Source: a virus
Length of the DNA stretch: 36,448 nt
Virus record (IMG/VR): IMGVR_UViG_3300009094_000043
Coordinates: 1-36,448 of that record
Strand: one strand, 5' to 3'
Part shown: in pieces, positions 14,656-22,628 of the stretch
How the letters are laid out: each line of letters opens with the position of its first letter
Numbering within the stretch: position 1 is the stretch's first letter
The notes under the pieces: generated by a model
Told to the model about the DNA's origin: nothing
The model's input: the letters and a program-made list of their open reading frames with translations, nothing else
Databases searched by the model: none
Position numbers and translations under genes: made by a program

Positions 14656-15413
14656 TAAAACACCGTCCTGAATCCTTCTAAAGTGACCATTACATTTCTT
14701 TCCGTGATGGTTCCGCTTCTTGCTGTAAGAAAACAACTAAAGATTTGATTCTCTGCGGCGGTAAAGTCCCCGATATTATTCGGGTAAACCGTGGCCACGG
14801 TGTTAAACGTGTCGTTCAATCCCATATCAGCGATAGTCCCGACGCCGAATTGGTCAACCCTGAACACGAGACTCCCGCCCGCTGTATGCGAACCCTCGCG
14901 GAACATAACCTTCACCTGGGTAATGGTGTACGTACCGCCTGCCGGAACTATGAAGCTTCCAAACTCTCTGCTGTTAAGATTCGCGGTAGCAGGGTCAACA
15001 ATTGACCATCCAACAGAAAACGAGACAACCCTGTCATCAACATACTGCTTCCTCGCTAATTGATTGGCAGTGGTGGGGCTTGCCGCAGGGCCAACAGGGA
15101 TACTGCCGAACGTGTAGACGCCAGCCGCGCCGGTGAGTCCGTTCGCGGTCAGGGAGCCGTCATTTGTGATGGTCGCCTTGCTTGAGCCGTTCTGCTTCCA
15201 GCGCGCCAAAAGTCCCGCGCCAACCTGGTCCTGGTCAACGGGCGGGTCTGTCCCGTCCGAAGTCTTGACGAGCAACTTACTGCCCGTAGTGCCACCGTTG
15301 AGAACGCCAGCCGCGCCGGTAAGCTGGTTAAACTCGTTGTCGAGCAAAACCAGACTGGATACTGGCTTGATGGCGTCGAAACTGGCCGTCGTTCTAGTTG
15401 GTAAAGATGCCAT
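14655..15413 (-). CDS. Tail fibre-like protein
   Basis: A 252-residue protein with the habit of short phage fibres. A repetitive N-terminal half has 'TNDGSLTANGLTGAAGVYTFGSIPVGP' (about 82-110) and 'TTANQLARKQYVDDRVVSF' (about 113-132), the join that precedes a C-terminal beta-sandwich-like tip (about 135-252). The 'LARKQYVDD' type linker is common just before receptor-binding tips. It follows the beta-propeller tail gene by three bases. Host-binding role is inferred. Confidence 0.7.
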   Translation of the reverse strand: MASLPTRTTASFDAIKPVSSLVLLDNEFNQLTGAAGVLNGGTTGSKLLVKTSDGTDPPVDQDQVGAGLLARWKQNGSSKATITNDGSLTANGLTGAAGVYTFGSIPVGPAASPTTANQLARKQYVDDRVVSFSVGWSIVDPATANLNSREFGSFIVPAGGTYTITQVKVMFREGSHTAGGSLVFRVDQFGVGTIADMGLNDTFNTVATVYPNNIGDFTAAENQIFSCFLTARSGTITERNVMVTLEGFRTVF

Positions 15414-15416
15414 AAA

Positions 15417-17048
15417 TCACACGTCCGTAACTCTCTTGTTGTTGAGCGGTATGTAATCAAGAGAGAAGTCCTGAATCGTGAAGCCCTCGCCCGCCTGAGA
15501 GTTGCTAAAGTTAAAAGTTATGTCCTGCGATTCGCGCCCGTACTGATTGCTTTTGAGTGGGCGTACAATGTCGTTCTGTCCGCTAAACGTCGTTCCCCAG
15601 AGGCCCGCGCCCCACAGTCCACCGGCCCACAGCGCGCCTGTAGCCGTCCCTGTCAGTCCGAATGAGTAAGAGTCAGTCCGTAGGATGTTCTGGTCGAAGT
15701 AATACTGAACGGTAATGCCCACGCTTGCGCTCAACAGGTTCAAGCCGACGCCCCATTCGTGCCAGTACTTGCGAAGCAGTTGCGCGCCGCCGTTGAACGA
15801 CTTCGGCACGAATGCCTTGGTATATGCGCTGCCCTGGTCGCTGAACGCCGCCGTGGTGAGCCGTGGCACATAGGTGAATAGCTGATAATTACTGCCGCCT
15901 GAATTGAGCGCGCCGATGACGTAGGTTTTACCGCTTGCGCCGGGAAATGAGGTGTAAGCCGTGCCCGCAACCATTCCGTTGAACCGCGTCCAGCGCACAA
16001 TCCCCTCATCAACCTTCAGGTAGTCGAGGACGTAGACGACTTTATTGCCGTTGGGCGCGACGCTGGACGGAATGCTCAGCCAATACTGCGCCCCGGTGTC
16101 CACCAGAATTGATGGGATTTCCTCAGTAGTCTTGAGAAAGTTGGTAATCTCTTTGATGTTGCGGCTGTAAAACGCGGTGCGAAAGTCTTCGGCGGTTTGA
16201 ACCAGCGCCAGACTTGCTATGCCCTGTTCAGAGAGAAATATGACATCGTTCGGGACTTGCTGAATGCTGTACGCGGCGACACAACCCACGTCTTTAGTCA
16301 CGACTTCACGGCGTATATTGTTGGCGTCGGTATTCGGGTCTGCGAAAGCCACCAGCCGGTGTATGCTGCGCCGCTTGAAGATATACAGCGCGTCCCGCGT
16401 TGAGAACAGCCCCATAATCTTGTCGCCGTCGTTCGTGTCTATATCAATCGTCACAGCGCCAGCCGCGCCCGTAGTCGTCCAGTCTTCGGGATTGCCGAGC
16501 GCCGAACCCTGCACGCGGCTCAGGTTGGAAGCGTGCGCTACCCACACCCGGCTATTCCAAACGGCGATGTATTTCGCGCGCGGGGGACTGCCGCCCAGGG
16601 CCGCCGCCGTGCTTGTGCTGTCCACTTTCACCGGATTCGTTCCCGACGTCGCGCCGTTGACTCCGATGGCCAAGCCCCCGAACGTTACCCACTGCCAGTA
16701 GACATTATTCGGCAGCGTCAGCGCGCCGGATAGGGTTGTCAGCCCGGTGCCGTTGGTTTCGATGATGCGTAGGGTTGTGCCTTCGGTGAGCAGGATGCCT
16801 ATCTCGCCAGTGTCTATTGAGAAGTAGTGCAGGGATGTGATTCGATTGGAGAACGTGTCGGCTGATAGCTGAGTGACGCCGCGACGGGTTGAGAGATTGC
16901 CGTTATCGTCAAACTCAAAGTTTAGTAAGTCCTGCGCCTCACTGTCGTCTATTTCCGTCGGAGGGACGGACGTATTTATCCCTTTGCGCCAATCCCTGAC
17001 GCGCAGAGGTTGCATTCCGATATTGTCCAGGTTGGACGATGCCGCCAT
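15417..17048 (-). CDS. Podovirus tail/stabilisation protein (beta-propeller, P22 gp10-type)
   Basis: A 543-residue protein. The N-terminus 'PLRVRDWRKGINTSVPPTEI...EAQDLLNFEFDDNGNLSTRRG' is the pattern of podovirus tail hub or stabilisation proteins (a start-up strand, then repeated blades). Blade-like segments recur: 'WQWVTFGGLAIGVNG', 'SRVWVAHASNL', 'DGDKIMGLFSTRDALYIFKRRSIHRL', 'DVIFLSEQGIASL'. It lies right after the adaptor gene, as P22 gene 10 follows gene 4. It would close the portal channel and carry the fibres. Gly/Trp repeats (WAGGLWGAGLW) near residue 475 are a local oddity. Confidence 0.7.
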   Translation of the reverse strand: MAASSNLDNIGMQPLRVRDWRKGINTSVPPTEIDDSEAQDLLNFEFDDNGNLSTRRGVTQLSADTFSNRITSLHYFSIDTGEIGILLTEGTTLRIIETNGTGLTTLSGALTLPNNVYWQWVTFGGLAIGVNGATSGTNPVKVDSTSTAAALGGSPPRAKYIAVWNSRVWVAHASNLSRVQGSALGNPEDWTTTGAAGAVTIDIDTNDGDKIMGLFSTRDALYIFKRRSIHRLVAFADPNTDANNIRREVVTKDVGCVAAYSIQQVPNDVIFLSEQGIASLALVQTAEDFRTAFYSRNIKEITNFLKTTEEIPSILVDTGAQYWLSIPSSVAPNGNKVVYVLDYLKVDEGIVRWTRFNGMVAGTAYTSFPGASGKTYVIGALNSGGSNYQLFTYVPRLTTAAFSDQGSAYTKAFVPKSFNGGAQLLRKYWHEWGVGLNLLSASVGITVQYYFDQNILRTDSYSFGLTGTATGALWAGGLWGAGLWGTTFSGQNDIVRPLKSNQYGRESQDITFNFSNSQAGEGFTIQDFSLDYIPLNNKRVTDV

Positions 17049-17060
17049 AGTTCATAGAAA

Positions 17061-17768
17061 CTAAAGGAATGGGTTCTTAAAATGCGACGGGTCAAAGATT
17101 GCTTGCGCTCTGCCACCGCCGCCCGGTAAATCATTCCATCTCTGCTGGCTCGTCGCCGCCACTTTGCGCTTCTCCCGCTTTTCCAGCTTGTCTAGCAGCT
17201 TGTCGTATATGCCCCGTTGCTCTTTCGCCCTATCTAGCATTCCGTCAAGCTCGTATAGCTCAGCTTTGACGTAGTAGCGAATCAATGGAATGAACTGCTC
17301 CAGCACCGGTATAACCGTTGAAGTTGCGACTTCGGACGGGTGAAAGTAGTACGTGCGCTCTATCGTGAGGATAGAGGTAGGAACGGGCGCAAGCCGGAAT
17401 TGATAGAGCACGTTGGCGCCTGAAACCAAAATGCCATCCTCAATCCAGACTCCCGCCCGTCCTGGAGTTTCGAGCTTCGCCATATAGCGCGCCGCTTCCT
17501 GCGTTCCCCACAGCCAAAGAGGTTCCCCGGTGTCGGTGTAGCGCAGCTGTTCAATGTCGCGCCCGCCAACGGGAAGCTGATACACAGCAGTCCCGGCGAC
17601 AGTCGAGAACGTGGAACGGGTGCGGAACATGTTGTAATTCGTAGTAATCGCAATATTGTCTAAAGCGTCGTTTACGCGCTTTTCAGTCCTCTGGACAAAG
17701 CCCGCGTCGTCGGTGGCTTTCTCCATGTTCTGCAATATTTCGATTGCTAACGAATTAGGCGTACTCAT
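17061..17768 (-). CDS. Head-to-tail adaptor protein (P22 gp4-like)
   Basis: A 235-residue protein with features of podovirus adaptor proteins: an N-terminal helical part ('RVNDALDNIAITTNYNMFRT'), a beta middle with 'YQLPVGGRDIEQLRYTDTGEPLWLWG' (about 64-88), and a long helical C-terminal half ending in a basic tail. Its place between the capsid genes and the beta-propeller tail protein is where gp4-type adaptors sit. The start overlaps the previous stop (TAATG at 17768-17770). Confidence 0.7.
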   Translation of the reverse strand: MSTPNSLAIEILQNMEKATDDAGFVQRTEKRVNDALDNIAITTNYNMFRTRSTFSTVAGTAVYQLPVGGRDIEQLRYTDTGEPLWLWGTQEAARYMAKLETPGRAGVWIEDGILVSGANVLYQFRLAPVPTSILTIERTYYFHPSEVATSTVIPVLEQFIPLIRYYVKAELYELDGMLDRAKEQRGIYDKLLDKLEKREKRKVAATSQQRWNDLPGGGGRAQAIFDPSHFKNPFL

Positions 17769-18292
17769 TACAGTCTCGGATTTTCGATAAACGTTTCAGG
17801 CAGCAGCCGCTCGTCGCGCGCCACTTTCACTTGCTCAGGTGAGCGCACATGGGATGGGCCTGTGGTCGAATGTTTCACCGCTAGATGTCGAGCCAGCGTA
17901 TTCTCCGCATGCCACCGCGCCGTTTTACCGTTCCACGGCAGAATCAAATCCTCTGGGATTGAGTCGTAGCCGTTCACCCATCCGGTAGCTTCAGCGCCGT
18001 CGAAACTACATCTAGGGTCGGCCTGACACATTGACGGGGTGAGAGTCACCCATCCAATCGGCGTAACGGTAGCAAGTCGTCCCTCCTGCGGGTCTACGAC
18101 TTTCGAGCGGTGAATCTGGCCACGGTCAATGTGGCTCACGGTGACTTCACGCGCGGCTTTGGCCTCCTGCCCTTGCAGATAGTCGGCCATCAGCTTTTTC
18201 ATCCGCTGCTGTTCTTCTTCAAGCGACAGTTCAGTGACTTTCGCCTCAGCGTCGGCCCGCTCCTTGAGTGTCGTGTAACTGGTTTTCCCCAT
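17768..18292 (-). CDS. Hypothetical protein with C2H2-like cluster
   Basis: A 174-residue protein of unknown family. The first 50 residues are a charged helix ('EEEQQRMKKLMADYLQGQEAK'). The second half has 'MCQADPRCSF' and 'RWHAENTLARHLAVKH', giving two Cys and several His in zinc-finger-like spacing, and 'GWVTLTP', 'GWVNGYD'. It is in the head-to-tail gene run, so a virion or assembly role is likely by position. AGGAG precedes the start by five bases. Confidence 0.55.
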   Translation of the reverse strand: MGKTSYTTLKERADAEAKVTELSLEEEQQRMKKLMADYLQGQEAKAAREVTVSHIDRGQIHRSKVVDPQEGRLATVTPIGWVTLTPSMCQADPRCSFDGAEATGWVNGYDSIPEDLILPWNGKTARWHAENTLARHLAVKHSTTGPSHVRSPEQVKVARDERLLPETFIENPRL

Positions 18293-18300
18293 ATTCGCTC

Positions 18301-18492
18301 CTAGTACATTTTCTTCCTCTTCCCGCCGCTGAGCGCGGCGCGCGAAGAAGCTATCGGGTGATTGCTGGCGATTCCGCTTTTAACGGCTGGCTTCTGCGGC
18401 GCTGCGCCTCTGGACACCGTCCGCCCCATCAGCTTGAATCCAGTCTTCAGATTGCTGGACAGATTCGGCTTGCCTATATTTTTCATTGCCAT
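18301..18492 (-). CDS. Small basic protein in head operon
   Basis: A 63-residue protein with many Lys/Arg, Ser and Gly, and no acidic residue. The ATG at 18492 has AAGGAG upstream. Such small basic proteins between capsid and connector genes may bind DNA inside the head or be minor virion parts. It has no match I recognise. Confidence 0.55.
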   Translation of the reverse strand: MAMKNIGKPNLSSNLKTGFKLMGRTVSRGAAPQKPAVKSGIASNHPIASSRAALSGGKRKKMY

Positions 18493-18540
18493 AAATATTC
18501 TCCTTGTGGATATGGGGCCAGTTGCCCGGCCCCTCTCCTG

Positions 18541-19038
18541 CTAGTTCTGTATCAGCACAGTAGCGAAACCGCCCGATGTGGTACTGAGGGCGATTACTTG
18601 CCGCCCGCCAACTACCGCCTCAGCCTCAGCCGGTGCGAAAGTGGCGTTGAAGCCTGTATCGTCCAAAGTGCCCGCCGTACCGGTTGTCCACAGAAGCGCG
18701 CCCGCAACGATGGTTGCAGCCGTCGCCGCCGTCGCCACGCCCGAATAGGCAATCCAGCCAAACTGGTTGGCGGCTATCGTGGTTGGCAAACTGATACCTT
18801 CCACCTTTTGGTTGGCGGCGCTGGAAGCAATGACTGTCGCGTGACGTTCTGCGAGAGTCGCCGTTACGTCCAGACGGACAGCCTGCCCTACCGTCACAGT
18901 ACCGCCAAACTTGCAGTATTTGATTCGGTTGGGCGTGCCCGATGTTCCCCCGCGTGGGTCTTCACAAATCAGCCCCAGAGGAAACTGCGCCACGGTATCT
19001 ACCTGTGTTGGATTTATCCCTAATCTGATATCTGCCAT
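18541..19038 (-). CDS. Capsid decoration/stabilising protein
   Basis: A 165-residue protein of small residues (Ala, Gly, Thr, Val) with beta strands and a 'GTVTVGQAVRLDVTATLAERHATVIASS' segment (about 45-73). The composition and length match phage head-decoration or cement proteins, and it sits 10 bases after the major capsid gene. A very good AAGGAGG site precedes its ATG. It could alternatively be a head fibre base. Confidence 0.65.
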   Translation of the reverse strand: MADIRLGINPTQVDTVAQFPLGLICEDPRGGTSGTPNRIKYCKFGGTVTVGQAVRLDVTATLAERHATVIASSAANQKVEGISLPTTIAANQFGWIAYSGVATAATAATIVAGALLWTTGTAGTLDDTGFNATFAPAEAEAVVGGRQVIALSTTSGGFATVLIQN

Positions 19039-19047
19039 GTTTCCTCC

Positions 19048-20127
19048 TTACGCACCGGCGAAGTTAATGCGCCCCTGACGGCGACGATTGGAAAGAACCA
19101 GATTTCCGTACATCAAGCACTTGATACTGGCCGAGTCCTGATTGTCCGGTTGAATTGGGTCGGTGAAAGTGAACTCGTAGCCCTCGCCAAAAACCATCTT
19201 GGCGTAGTCGAGGTTGAGCGCCACGCAGCCGAAACCAGCGGTATTCGACACCGAACCAGCGGCAACCGACGTGTTGGGCTGCATATCTTCGTCCCAAACG
19301 TGGGGAACGCCCATATAAACCACGTTCTTGAATCCAGCCTGTCCGAGCGCCGCATCCGTGCTGTCCGGCCCGCGAACTATCTGCTGCTTCTGTTCGAGAC
19401 CGTCCAGCAGCACTAGATAAGCCGGACGAACCATCACCACAAGGTGCGGACTGTCAGAACCCGCCATACACGCGACAATCATGCCGCGCAGTCCGGCGAA
19501 GAGGTTGTTGACACCGGCAGGAGAAGCGGCGTTGATGTTCGCCCCGCCCGTCGCCGTGCCCGACAAGCCAAACCCGGTAGTTGTGAAGAACTGATTGCGC
19601 CATGTGGGATTGAGCGCGCTATCCAGCGTCCCATACGTCCCGGTTTGCGGGTCGAACGGGAGCGCCGATTGATAGCCAATCAGAGCTTTTCCACCGTCGG
19701 CTGAACCGTCGGCGGGGAGCGCCTGATTGACCTTGCGCTTCATGGTGATAGCCAAGCGCTGGCCCATCGCGTCCCACAGGTCAATGATTTGGCCTGGGCC
19801 GCTGTTCTGGAATTTCTCAAAGCCTGAAATCTGTTCGACGCCCGCAAGCTGCTTGAACGCGTATTCCGCGCCTGTCGCAACTTCGGTACGGGTCATATCG
19901 AGCGGGTCATATCCGGAATACCACTTGGCGCTAGCGGCATCGTCCAGCATGATTGGCTCAAAGATTGTCTTACCCTGCCGCGTAACTATCCCGCCAAGTT
20001 GCCCAAGCATCCATAAAACTACCTGGTTACTTGTAATGTTGTCAGTGAGAACGCGGCTGAAGTCCGTGAGAGATGTCGCATCCACTTGCGCCCAAGTGGT
20101 GCGAAGCATCGTTCCTGGTACTGCCAT
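19048..20127 (-). CDS. Major capsid protein
   Basis: A 359-residue protein. The N-terminus 'VPGTMLRTTWAQVDATSLTD' and later 'TIFEPIMLDDAASAKWYSG', 'TRTEVATGAEYAFKQLAGVEQIS', 'WDAMGQRLAITMKRKVNQAL' are like HK97-fold major capsid proteins of podoviruses (strand-rich A-domain and spine helix). 'LFAGLRGMIVACMAGSDSPHLVVMVRPAYLVLL' (about 211-243) fits the A-domain core. A strong AGGAG site precedes the ATG. Order scaffold, capsid, decoration is canonical. Confidence 0.8.
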   Translation of the reverse strand: MAVPGTMLRTTWAQVDATSLTDFSRVLTDNITSNQVVLWMLGQLGGIVTRQGKTIFEPIMLDDAASAKWYSGYDPLDMTRTEVATGAEYAFKQLAGVEQISGFEKFQNSGPGQIIDLWDAMGQRLAITMKRKVNQALPADGSADGGKALIGYQSALPFDPQTGTYGTLDSALNPTWRNQFFTTTGFGLSGTATGGANINAASPAGVNNLFAGLRGMIVACMAGSDSPHLVVMVRPAYLVLLDGLEQKQQIVRGPDSTDAALGQAGFKNVVYMGVPHVWDEDMQPNTSVAAGSVSNTAGFGCVALNLDYAKMVFGEGYEFTFTDPIQPDNQDSASIKCLMYGNLVLSNRRRQGRINFAGA

Positions 20128-20144
20128 ATATAGTGTCTCCTAGA

Positions 20145-21038
20145 CTAGATGGGACGCGCCCTGCCAGTCTGTTGGTTATGGAGCATAATTCGGCCTAGCG
20201 CGCCAACGTTCATAAGGCTGGCGGGTAATGCCGGTTCTGCTGCGCCACTGACACCATTACGCGGAGGCAGGCTATGGGCCTGCGCTGCTTTCTGCGCCGC
20301 TTCTTGCGCTGTCATGGTTCGTTGGGCTGGTTTGGCGCTTGGTGAGGGCGCCGCTTGATGAGGTGAGGTGATTTGGGATGATGCCACCCATTCGTAGGCA
20401 TCAGGAATGGTGAACCGTCCGTTGGACTTCGCTACCATTTGCAGCGCCTTGTCCATAAACGGCTTGAAATTCGGGTCGTTACCGTAGTCGGCTAGGACGC
20501 TATTGTACTGCCGGGTATATTCCGCCGACTGCATCGCGTCCCGGTGCGGGTCAAGCGCCGCCTGTACCGACTGCTGCACCGTTGCCTGAATGTAGGCGTT
20601 ATTGAGCCGGTGAAACTCTGCCACTTGGCGCGGCTCGTAGAAGTCGAAATCTTCCGGATTTGGCGGCTGCGGCCCCTGTGGCTGCTGTGGCTGTCCGGCT
20701 AGTTGCCCTTGCGCCATCATCTGCATCGTCTGTTTCAGTTCGGATATTTCGCGGTGGAGCGCGTCGTAGGGCTGCGCCTCCTGGACGCCATTATCGCTCC
20801 CGCGAGGGACGGTAGATTCGATAACCTGTTCCTCTGCCGGCTCTTCTGCTGCTGGTTCCTGTGGAACCCATCTTAACTGGCCATTCTCTTTCCATTCCGG
20901 CTTGTACTCAGGTTGCGCTACTTGCGCCGCCATCCGGACAGTGTGCAGCGATTTACGTTGAACGGGCGCGCTATCCCGCGATGGCCCTTCGCCTTCCGGA
21001 ACCACATTCGAACCGCCAACTGGAACTGTAATCTGCAT
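20145..21038 (-). CDS. Capsid scaffold protein
   Basis: A 297-residue hydrophilic protein rich in Gln, Glu, Pro and Ala, directly upstream of the capsid gene. It has an acidic Pro-rich region, a helical centre ('LHREISELKQTMQMMAQGQL', then 'EVRQ'-like Q-rich stretches) and a basic C-terminus ('NVGALGRIMLHNQQTGRARP'). Scaffolds of this family have this low-complexity, coil-containing, basic-tailed form. No protease was seen. Called by position and composition. Confidence 0.75.
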   Translation of the reverse strand: MQITVPVGGSNVVPEGEGPSRDSAPVQRKSLHTVRMAAQVAQPEYKPEWKENGQLRWVPQEPAAEEPAEEQVIESTVPRGSDNGVQEAQPYDALHREISELKQTMQMMAQGQLAGQPQQPQGPQPPNPEDFDFYEPRQVAEFHRLNNAYIQATVQQSVQAALDPHRDAMQSAEYTRQYNSVLADYGNDPNFKPFMDKALQMVAKSNGRFTIPDAYEWVASSQITSPHQAAPSPSAKPAQRTMTAQEAAQKAAQAHSLPPRNGVSGAAEPALPASLMNVGALGRIMLHNQQTGRARPI

Positions 21039-21118
21039 AAGTCTAATCCCTGCTGTGAAATCGGATTTTATGGGTAAAACTAAACCCTGTCAACAAATGT
21101 GTGTTTTTCTGACACACA

Positions 21119-21532
21119 TCAACTATTCTCACGGATAAACTTCTCGCCGTCTGCGCCGCCAAGCCCCAACCCTGATGGGCCGAAAGTCTTTTCGCTCCAG
21201 CCGCGCACATCCTTTTGGAGCTTTTCCTTTTTCGCCTTCTGTGCGTTGTCGGCAATCTTGTCCCATGCTTCTCTGTCGCTTCTGTCACCGACGGGAACGT
21301 GGTTCTTTTCCTTCATAATGGCCTTAAGCTGACTACTGGATGTGACATACCCATAGTTCGGATGCACATAGCCGTCCCAGTACGTGTCGGGACGCATGAC
21401 GGGCAGCGACCAGATAAGAGGTGACGGCGCGCCGCATTCTGGGCATGCGGCGCGTTCGTCAGCTGGTAGACGCGGCAATAGTTCTTCAAAGTGGTTGCCG
21501 TCTACCGGACAGTGAAATTCGTAGAGAGGCAT
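21119..21532 (-). CDS. FmdB-like zinc-ribbon protein
   Basis: A 137-residue protein. The N-terminus 'MPLYEFHCPVDGNHFEELLP...ACPECGAPSPLIWSLP' is that of FmdB/regulatory zinc-ribbon proteins. The first knuckle normally reads CxxCG; here it is CPVDG, so the second Cys is replaced by Asp and zinc binding would be altered. The second knuckle CPECG is intact. The rest is a charged helix. Such proteins occur in the late genes of several phages. Its role is unknown. Confidence 0.7.
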   Translation of the reverse strand: MPLYEFHCPVDGNHFEELLPRLPADERAACPECGAPSPLIWSLPVMRPDTYWDGYVHPNYGYVTSSSQLKAIMKEKNHVPVGDRSDREAWDKIADNAQKAKKEKLQKDVRGWSEKTFGPSGLGLGGADGEKFIRENS

Positions 21533-21535
21533 GGC

Positions 21536-21751
21536 TTAAAAACGGCCCTCAAGAGACGCGCAGTGATTCGCCTGCATTCGTGCTTCTGACAGTTTGCGAA
21601 TAGCAACCGTTTTACCCGGCCCTTCAGGCAGTGCCGCGTTCAACAACTGCGCGCATCCCAGAAACGCGGCGTTGATTTGGTCGTATGTTACGCGCTGCTC
21701 TTCGGTTGGCGCGTGATAGCTAAAAATGTCTTTCAATTGGTCGTCTGTCAT
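21536..21751 (-). CDS. Acb2/Tad1-hairpin-like small protein (candidate anti-CBASS/anti-Thoeris sponge)
   Basis: A 71-residue protein matching from memory the small phage proteins now grouped as the Acb2/Tad1 hairpin domain (previously an unnamed family). Signature positions seen: F10-S-Y12-H13-A-P15, Gln19, Tyr23-x-x-Ile26, Pro42-Glu-Gly, Lys47-Thr48-x-Ala50-Ile51-x-Lys53-Leu54-x-Glu56-Ala57-x-Met59-x-Ala61-Asn62. Acb2 sequesters cyclic di- and trinucleotides made by CBASS; Tad1 sequesters Thoeris signals. The gene has an AGGAGGAAAC ribosome site, the strongest in the area. It sits in a non-structural insert within the head operon. I cannot tell the ligand. Confidence 0.65.
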   Translation of the reverse strand: MTDDQLKDIFSYHAPTEEQRVTYDQINAAFLGCAQLLNAALPEGPGKTVAIRKLSEARMQANHCASLEGRF

Positions 21752-21759
21752 GTTTCCTC

Positions 21760-22338
21760 CTAGTAGCGAAAGCCTGCGCCCGCGCCGTATTTGTGAGTGG
21801 ACGAACCCGCGAAGCCCTGCGTAAATTCGTACTCAAGAAAGAATGGCCGCACAAAGAAATGTCCCAGATTCACATCCGCGCCCAATTGATAGCGGCGCAC
21901 GAAATGACGCGTGGAAACGTCGGTCGGATTCCTGAACCCGAACAGCGCAGTAGCGAACGGTTCAACCGGGCCAGCTTTGTAGCTGAGCCGTGGGCCGAAT
22001 GAATAGGTGTCGGTATCGCGCTGCACTACGTCGAACATTGCAGCGGAAGTAGGAAGCGGCGACATAACCGGATACGTCTCCGGGTCAAGCTGCGTCACGT
22101 CGAAAGTGCGCTGAAAGTTGAAGACGCCGCCGAGACGGAAGCCGCCCCTGCTGATAATCTTGCCGTCCACGTCAATCCAAAAGCCATTCAGATATTCGGC
22201 AACTTCGTTCGGGTCGAATTTAAACTCGCTGCCGACGTAGCCGACTGACAGCTTGATTTTGTCGTTTGATTTGTCCTGCGCGAACGTCGAAGCGGCAAAC
22301 GCAACGACGAATGTGAGTGTGATGATTACTTTTCTCAT
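21760..22338 (-). CDS. Outer-membrane beta-barrel protein with signal peptide
   Basis: A 192-residue exported protein. Residues 1-20 are a signal peptide (Lys-x-x-hydrophobic core 'VIITLTFVVAFAASTFA', cleavage after FA before QD). The mature part alternates polar and hydrophobic residues in strands ('KIKLSVGYVGSEFKF', 'GFRLGGVFNFQRTF', 'YSFGPRLSYKAGPVEPFATALFGF', 'RYQLGADVNLGHFFVRPFFLEY') and ends '...GAGAGFRY', the terminal aromatic needed for barrel assembly. An 8-strand barrel of the opacity/OmpA-like kind is likely. It is unrelated to the head and is probably a lysogenic-conversion or exclusion cargo gene. Confidence 0.7.
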   Translation of the reverse strand: MRKVIITLTFVVAFAASTFAQDKSNDKIKLSVGYVGSEFKFDPNEVAEYLNGFWIDVDGKIISRGGFRLGGVFNFQRTFDVTQLDPETYPVMSPLPTSAAMFDVVQRDTDTYSFGPRLSYKAGPVEPFATALFGFRNPTDVSTRHFVRRYQLGADVNLGHFFVRPFFLEYEFTQGFAGSSTHKYGAGAGFRY

Positions 22339-22356
22339 TCCTTCTCCTGTTAAGTG

Positions 22357-22611
22357 TTAAGCGGCAAGAATGCCGATTAGCTGTTTTTCGATAGCTATAA
22401 AGCCGTTAGCCGTGCAGTCGGCGCTGTAGATAACCGGGACGCCGTTAATCACAACGCTTTTGTAGCCCCACTCAGCAAGCCGGTGGTCGGCTGGAAGTCC
22501 AGCGTCTTCCAGTTCACGATATGCGCCTTCGCTTACGACTATCAGCCCGTAGCGGCCCTGAAACGCCGGACTTGTAGTAAATCTCTCTATCACTTGCTGC
22601 GTTGTTGGCAT
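22357..22611 (-). CDS. Small hypothetical protein
   Basis: An 84-residue protein with an alpha/beta pattern ('GRYGLIVVSEGAYRELEDAGLP', then 'GYKSVVINGVPVIYSADCTANGFIAIEK'). GGAGAAAG precedes the ATG. The second half resembles short surface-type phage proteins, but no family was recognised. It is between the portal and the outer-membrane barrel, so it may be the first gene of the accessory insert. Confidence 0.55.
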   Translation of the reverse strand: MPTTQQVIERFTTSPAFQGRYGLIVVSEGAYRELEDAGLPADHRLAEWGYKSVVINGVPVIYSADCTANGFIAIEKQLIGILAA

Positions 22612-22628
22612 TCTTTCTCCTTAAGCGG

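Noticed and set aside
14655-14736. Longer start for the 188-residue virion protein
   Set aside because: It would lie inside the fibre gene; the coupled start at 14655 is preferred.
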